Below are positions 62,261 to 64,000 of a DNA stretch of 64,000 bases, piece after piece. The stretch is from Martinezella lusitana (GTDB lineage: Bacteria; Pseudomonadota; Alphaproteobacteria; Rhizobiales; Rhizobiaceae): the NCBI RefSeq assembly GCF_014207095.1, contig NZ_JACHBG010000031.1, positions 1 through 64,000 on the forward strand, written 5' to 3'. The translations under genes were made by a program, and so were the position numbers. Within the stretch, counting starts at the first letter, position 1. Each line of letters opens with the position of its first letter. Under the pieces are notes generated by a model that searched no databases, was not told the DNA's origin, and was given only the letters and a program-made list of their open reading frames with translations.

Positions 62261-63274
62261 ATGCTGCAAAACTTCGAACGATATCCCCTTACCTTCGGCC
62301 CTACGCCTATCGAAAAGCTTGACCGACTTAGCGAGTATCTAGGGGGCAAGGTGGAGATCTATGCCAAGCGCGAGGACTGCAACTCGGGGCTGGCGTTCGG
62401 CGGCAACAAGCTCCGCAAACTCGAGTACATCATCCCGGACGCGATCGCGTCAAATGCCGACACGCTTGTTTCCATTGGTGGCGTGCAGTCCAACCATACA
62501 CGCATGGTCGCCGCAGTAGCCGCCAAGATCGGCATGAAATGCCTTCTGGTGCAAGAGGATTGGGTACCATATGAGAACGCTGTTTACGATCAGGTTGGGA
62601 ATATCCTCTTAAGCCGGATCATGGGAGCGGAGGTGCGACTGGTTGATGACGGCTTCAATATCGGCATCCGCAGCAGTTGGGAAAGGGCGCTCGACGACGT
62701 CAAGCAAATGGGCGGCAGACCCTACGCGATCCCAGCCGGTGCGTCTGTCCATAAATATGGCGGCTTGGGTTATGTGAGTTTTGCCGAGGAAGTGCGCGCG
62801 CAGGAAAAACAGCTTGGTTTTGCCTTTGACTATATCGTGGTTTGCACTGTGACGGGTTCGACGCAAGCCGGCATGGTCGTTGGTTTCGCCAAGGATGGAC
62901 GACAGCGCAATGTGATCGGTATCGATGCTTCGGCAACCCCTCTCCAAGCCCAGTCGCAGGTGCTTAACATTGCCCGGCAAACTGCGAAGTTCGTCGAACT
63001 CGGAAGAGAAATCGCCAATGATGATGTGGTATTGCTCGCGGACTATGCGCACCCCCGTTATGGCATTCCTTCCGAGGAAACAAACGAGGCCATTCGCCTT
63101 TGCGCGCGGCTGGAAGGCATAATCACTGATCCCGTCTACGAGGGGAAATCGATGCAAGGGATGATAGATCTCATCAGCAAGGGCTTCTTTCCGAAAGGAT
63201 CAAGGCTCCTATTCGCGCATCTCGGCGGCGTGCCGGCAATCAATGCTTACAGCGACACGTTTCGCAACGGCTGA
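62261..63274 (+). CDS. acdS: 1-aminocyclopropane-1-carboxylate (ACC) deaminase
   Basis: AcdS cleaves ACC, the ethylene precursor, to ammonia and 2-oxobutyrate and so lowers plant ethylene in the nodule. The PLP lysine is in FGGNKLRKLEY; the substrate-specific Glu is in ITDPVYEGKS and the Leu in FAHLGGVPAI. These distinguish it from D-cysteine desulfhydrase, in which I recall Ser/Thr at these positions. It is 337 aa, exactly the family length. In Mesorhizobium loti acdS is under NifA control; the site at 62005 suggests the same here. It stands alone between the nif operon and a regulator gene. Confidence 0.96.
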   Translation: MLQNFERYPLTFGPTPIEKLDRLSEYLGGKVEIYAKREDCNSGLAFGGNKLRKLEYIIPDAIASNADTLVSIGGVQSNHTRMVAAVAAKIGMKCLLVQEDWVPYENAVYDQVGNILLSRIMGAEVRLVDDGFNIGIRSSWERALDDVKQMGGRPYAIPAGASVHKYGGLGYVSFAEEVRAQEKQLGFAFDYIVVCTVTGSTQAGMVVGFAKDGRQRNVIGIDASATPLQAQSQVLNIARQTAKFVELGREIANDDVVLLADYAHPRYGIPSEETNEAIRLCARLEGIITDPVYEGKSMQGMIDLISKGFFPKGSRLLFAHLGGVPAINAYSDTFRNG

Positions 63275-63537
63275 TCCAAAGGAAGAGCCTCCATAGATGC
63301 CCTGGACTTTGAAGGTTCCACGGATGCGCCAATAAGCAATAGTACTGCGGGCGACGGCCCTTCTTGCCAATCTCAGCAATATGAAGATGGGCTAACATCA
63401 GCAACAATGGAATACCGCTGGCAACTAAAAAATCCTCCGCCTGAAAAAGCTGAATATCAAGCGCTGTTGAATTTGACTGATTAAGACGCCGCCAAATTGG
63501 CGCCGCTTACACGGCCAGCTTCACGCCGATCCCGCAA

Positions 63538-64000
63538 TTACGAATCCGGTTTTTCGGAAAGCGCGTAGCCGACAGTTCTTACAGTCCGTATCAGATCGCG
63601 GTCGCTATCCCTATTTAGTGCCGCGCGCAAGTTGCCGATGTGAACATCGATGGTGCGAGGCCCGATATGAACGGCATGGGGCCAAGCTGCATTCTTTAGT
63701 TCATCTCGCGAGTAGGCCCGGTATGGGTTCCTCATAAAGTGCTCCAGCAGGCGGAACTGGGTTGGAGCTACATGAATCGTCCGGCCGTTTCGGCGCACAC
63801 GATGCGTGGCCACATCCAATTCAATGTCCTGAAAGGCAAGCAGTTCGTGATGCCTGGGAATGGAACTCCGACACGAGCCGTCCAAGATTCTGCCGATGCT
63901 CGTCAGCGCTATCTCTCGCGATCGGCTAACATGCTCATTGTCATCGAAAGTGACCGTGTCTCCTTGAGTTACTTCATCAGCAACCGCCGCAATCGCAATG
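63538..64000 (-). CDS. OmpR-type transcriptional regulator, 5' end beyond the window
   Basis: The C-terminal 95 or so residues are an OmpR/PhoB winged helix: FQDIELDVATHRVRRNGRTIHVAPTQFRLLEHFMRNPYRAYSRDELKN and RTIDVHIGNLRAALNRD with RTVRTVGYAL. Going upstream to the window edge the frame stays open (at least 38 further codons), so the gene begins outside. The segment before the DNA-binding domain does not resemble the usual end of a receiver domain, which may mean a degenerate receiver. It could be similar to NGR234 y4xI, which I know only as a putative regulator. It faces acdS on the opposite strand. Confidence 0.8.
   Translation of the reverse strand, partial: IAIAAVADEVTQGDTVTFDDNEHVSRSREIALTSIGRILDGSCRSSIPRHHELLAFQDIELDVATHRVRRNGRTIHVAPTQFRLLEHFMRNPYRAYSRDELKNAAWPHAVHIGPRTIDVHIGNLRAALNRDSDRDLIRTVRTVGYALSEKPDS

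Noticed and set aside
1..64000. CRISPR arrays, rRNA genes, complete tRNAs, replication origin
   Set aside because: No regular spacer-repeat array, no rRNA-like sequence, no foldable tRNA and no repABC or oriT features were seen.

Overview
This window reads as part of a rhizobial symbiotic plasmid or symbiosis island. The evidence is a complete nod-factor operon, two nodD genes, nearly all genes for Mo-nitrogenase synthesis and regulation, fixABCX, and abundant insertion sequences and gene relics. The nod order nodD1 / nodABCSUIJ-H-PQ is the arrangement known from the Rhizobium tropici group. The order iscN-nifU-nifS-nifW-fixABCX-nifA-nifB-fdxN-nifZ-nifT and the prxS-rpoN2 pair resemble R. etli-type symbiotic plasmids. 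I infer an alphaproteobacterial legume symbiont (Rhizobium/Sinorhizobium group) and cannot fix the species.

Layout. (1) 0.4-12.5 kb: nodD1, a nod box, and a long plus-strand operon making an N-methylated (nodS), carbamoylated (nodU), sulfated (nodH, nodPQ) lipochitooligosaccharide exported by nodIJ. A dead aldo/keto reductase sits between nodJ and nodH, and nodQ carries a frameshift. (2) 12.5-20.5 kb: accessory DNA with a DUF982 gene, two tandem and almost identical IS copies, relics of RNase HI and CsbD, and small conserved or unknown proteins. (3) 20.5-35.8 kb: nif/fix block I, mostly on the minus strand: SIR2-like gene, nifT, nifZ, fdxN, nifB, nifA, fixXCBA, nifW, nifS, a decayed nifU and iscN. 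A divergent nifQ (plus) and rpoN2-prxS (minus) follow. (4) 36.3-42.9 kb: a metabolic cluster headed by a PEP-mutase-like gene with its own NifA site and sigma-54 promoter, then an amino-acid-kinase-fold protein, a SnoaL-like protein, a two-domain SDR and a luciferase-like monooxygenase. (5) 43.0-46.8 kb: an IS5-type element inserted at the edge of an IS701-like element, then a gene broken by one in-frame stop. (6) 47.2-52.4 kb: an S9 prolyl-oligopeptidase-family gene, a PhyH-like dioxygenase gene with its own nod box on the minus strand, and nodD2. (7) 52.8-64 kb: nif block II, nifHDKENX-DUF269-DUF683-fdxB plus an ExoX-like small membrane protein, then acdS with a NifA site, and at the edge an OmpR-type regulator that runs out of the window.

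Regulatory logic. NodD1/NodD2 act on nod boxes at 1326 and 50754. NifA (23964-25712) with RpoN2 (33703-35145) should act on sigma-54 promoters before nifH, fixA, nifB, iscN, nifQ, prxS-rpoN2, the PEP-mutase-like gene and acdS. Exact TGT-N10-ACA NifA sites are visible at 29634, 32815, 36330, 52778 and 62005. The most unusual biology is the nitrogen-fixation-controlled PEP-mutase cluster, whose product is unknown to me, together with the nod-box-controlled PhyH-like gene. All promoter calls come from reading the sequence by eye.
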